This document shows positions 62,218-64,000 of a DNA stretch of 64,000 bases, piece after piece. The notes below the pieces were generated by a model. It had not been told where the DNA came from, did no database searches, and worked only from the letters and a program-made list of their open reading frames with translations. The DNA lies in contig NZ_JAPJZH010000018.1 in the NCBI RefSeq assembly GCF_027889715.1, positions 1-64,000 of the forward strand. The letters run 5' to 3'. Made by a program: the position numbers and the translations under genes. Each line of letters opens with the position of its first letter. Position 1 is the stretch's first letter. Source of the stretch: Allohoeflea poritis (GTDB taxonomy: Bacteria > Pseudomonadota > Alphaproteobacteria > Rhizobiales > Rhizobiaceae).

Positions 62218-64000
62218 CTAACCCATTGCCTCGGCAATGATCTCGTCCGCCGCTTCGGCCAGGATATCATCATGCGCTTCGCCGGACACGGGTTCCTTGC
62301 CGATTTCCAGCATGACGGGAACGGCAAGCGGTGAGATCTGGTCCAGCCGGTTCAAGATGATTCGGCCCTTGATTCGTGACAGCATATCCGCAAGCCGGCG
62401 AATATCCAGCAGGCCGGCCGCCGCATCGGTGCGCGTTGCCTGCAACAGGATGTGATCGGGTTCGTGGCTGCGCAGTACGTCATAGATAAGATCGGCGGAA
62501 ACGGTGATCTGCCGGCCGGTCTTCTCCTGACCCGGATAGCGGCGCTCGATGAGACCCGCAATCATCGCGCAATTGCGGAATGTGCGCTTGAGCATCCAGG
62601 ATTCAGCCAGCCACGCCTCCAGGTCGTCGCCCAGCATGTCCTCATCGAACAGCTCGGCCAGCGAGAGTTCGCCGCGTTCGATCATCAGGCCCATGTCGCG
62701 AAGGCCCCAGACCGACATCGCGTAGTCCGTGGCAACGAAGCCGAGCGGCCTTGCCCGCGCCCGTTCCAGCCGGCGTGTCAGCAGCATACCGAGGGTCTGG
62801 TGCGCCAGCCGTCCCTCGAAGGGATACATCATCATGTAGAAACGGTCGGCGTTCGGGAATGTCTCGATCAGCAGCTCGCCCTGCTTTGGAAGGACCGATT
62901 TCCGTCGCTGGATCTCCAGCCACTCGCGCACCTGGTCGGGCAGCGCCTGCCAGCTGCCGGGATCGGCCAGCATCGAGCGGACCTGGTCGGCGAGATAGGT
63001 GGACAGCGGAAACTTGCCGCCCGCATAGGCAGGGATCTTCGGGCTGCCGGTGCCGCCCTTCGACACGATGCACTCGTTTTCGCGGATGCCCTCGAAACGC
63101 AGCACCCTGCCGGCGAACAGGAACGTATCGCCGGGCGACATCATCTCGACGAAGGATTCCTCGATCTTGCCGAGCACCGGCCCGCCGCGCACATTGACGC
63201 CGCGCCCGCTGTGTTTCGTCAGACGGATCTTCAGCTCAGGCGCTTCGATGATCGTGCCGATATTGAGCCGGTACTGCTGGGCGATGCGCGGATTGCTGAC
63301 GCGCCATGTGCCGTCTTTCGTCACGCGGATGCGGGCATAGCGATCGTAAGTCTTCAGCGCGTAACCGCCGGTCGCCACGAAATCCAGCACGCGGTCGAAC
63401 TGGTCGCGTCCGAGCGACCGGTAGGGCTCGGCGGTCGTCACCTCCGTGAAAAGCGCATCGGCCGTGAACGGTTCGGCGCATGCCATGCCCAGAATGTGCT
63501 GGGCCAATACGTCATAGGTGCCGTCTCCGACCGGCGGCGTATCCTGGGCGCCGAGATAATTGGCATCGAGCGCCGCCTGGCACTCCATCACCTCGAATCG
63601 GTTCGCCGGCACCAGGATGGCGCGGCTCGGCTCGTCCATGCGGTGATTGGAACGCCCGATGCGCTGTGCAAGCCGGCTGGCGCCCTTCGGCGCGCCGACA
63701 TGCACCACAAGGTCGACATCGCCCCAGTCGATGCCCAGATCGAGTGTCGACGTCGCGACGACGGCGCGCAGCTTGTTTCCGGCCATTGCAGCCTCGACCT
63801 TGCGCCGCTGGCTGGCATCGAGCGAGCCGTGATGCAGTGCGATGGGCAGGTCGTCCTCATTGATGCGCCACAGCTCCCTGAACAGGAGTTCGGCTTGGCT
63901 GCGCGTATTGACGAAGAGCAGGGTCGTCTGGTGCTCGCGGATGGCCTGATAGACGTCCGCCATCGCGTAGCGCGCCGAATGGCCGGACCACGGGACCCGC
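62218..64000 (-). CDS. Ligase-associated DNA damage response DEXH helicase (Lhr-like), C-terminal part
   Basis: The open frame continues past 64000, so the N-terminal helicase domain is missing from the window. Visible are helicase motifs IV-VI (LLFVNTRSQAELLFREL, HHGSLDASQRRKVEAAM, TSTLDLGIDWGDVDLVV, QRIGRSNHR) followed by the Lhr winged-helix and C-terminal domains. The Met at 63963 is internal, since family sequence (VPWSGHSARYAMADVY) continues upstream of it. With pdeM it forms the damage-response operon; the ligase and exonuclease presumably lie outside the window. Confidence 0.92.
   Translation of the reverse strand, partial: RVPWSGHSARYAMADVYQAIREHQTTLLFVNTRSQAELLFRELWRINEDDLPIALHHGSLDASQRRKVEAAMAGNKLRAVVATSTLDLGIDWGDVDLVVHVGAPKGASRLAQRIGRSNHRMDEPSRAILVPANRFEVMECQAALDANYLGAQDTPPVGDGTYDVLAQHILGMACAEPFTADALFTEVTTAEPYRSLGRDQFDRVLDFVATGGYALKTYDRYARIRVTKDGTWRVSNPRIAQQYRLNIGTIIEAPELKIRLTKHSGRGVNVRGGPVLGKIEESFVEMMSPGDTFLFAGRVLRFEGIRENECIVSKGGTGSPKIPAYAGGKFPLSTYLADQVRSMLADPGSWQALPDQVREWLEIQRRKSVLPKQGELLIETFPNADRFYMMMYPFEGRLAHQTLGMLLTRRLERARARPLGFVATDYAMSVWGLRDMGLMIERGELSLAELFDEDMLGDDLEAWLAESWMLKRTFRNCAMIAGLIERRYPGQEKTGRQITVSADLIYDVLRSHEPDHILLQATRTDAAAGLLDIRRLADMLSRIKGRIILNRLDQISPLAVPVMLEIGKEPVSGEAHDDILAEAADEIIAEAMG

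Noticed and set aside
1-64000. CRISPR arrays and rRNA operons
   Set aside because: No regularly spaced repeat array and no rRNA-like sequence was found on either strand.

Overview
The window reads as high-GC alphaproteobacterial chromosome, most likely Hyphomicrobiales (Rhizobiales; Rhizobiaceae/Phyllobacteriaceae-like, for example Hoeflea-type marine relatives). The evidence is the combination of GcrA with a GANTC-dense promoter, the gcrA-argD-argF-hslO order, a class I lysyl-tRNA synthetase, a PodJ-type polarity protein, the TauE/TIGR02186 pair, the long dCTP deaminase, and a SAM-II riboswitch upstream of metZ. No species can be named from sequence alone.

Layout. 1-1250: iterated 17-mers resembling an IS end, tRNA-Thr(CGU), and a nitronate monooxygenase gene with a dyad operator. 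1525-3640: a proline-rich membrane protein and a PPK2 polyphosphate kinase. 3788-11450: a complete Pho module, phoR-pstS-pstC-pstA-pstB-phoU-phoB, with two tandem Pho boxes before pstS. 11451-15620: a decayed prophage/island holding a DUF4055 portal remnant, a head-morphogenesis remnant, a scaffold remnant, a RelE/HigB-type toxin-antitoxin pair, a lipoprotein, a small secreted protein, a degenerate tRNA-Gly-like sequence and, directly after it, a highly structured non-coding segment. 15634-17262: a MarR regulator with a Tat-exported nitroreductase-like protein and a large dyad operator. 17263-24679: a tricarboxylate uptake system (TctDE two-component system, an extra binding protein, TctCBA, an AbrB-family membrane protein).

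24745-28914: gcrA, then divergent argD-argF-hslO. 29115-33955: an RND efflux pump. 34049-40856: MOSC protein, apaG-trkH, a CDP-alcohol phosphatidyltransferase, metZ under a SAM-II riboswitch plus an intrinsic terminator, dcd, and a bacterial voltage-gated sodium-type channel. 40988-42480: tRNA-Gly(CCC) followed by an AT-rich two-gene island (DUF488 plus an unrecognised partner). 42391-48644: solute-binding protein, fatty acid hydroxylase, TerB-like protein, lysyl-tRNA synthetase, SNase-like and S24-peptidase genes, and a DsbA-fold isomerase. 48786-55296: a four-gene beta-oxidation operon read leftward behind a perfect 9-4-9 dyad that matches the one before the nitronate monooxygenase. 55715-64000: podJ, tauE/TIGR02186, pdeM, and the C-terminal part of an Lhr-type helicase cut by the window end.

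The least explained parts are the DUF488 gene pair at tRNA-Gly(CCC) and the structured RNA candidate in the prophage remnant. The regulatory signals best supported by the sequence are the SAM-II element, the tandem Pho boxes, the GANTC cluster between gcrA and argD, and the dyad shared by the nitronate monooxygenase and beta-oxidation loci.
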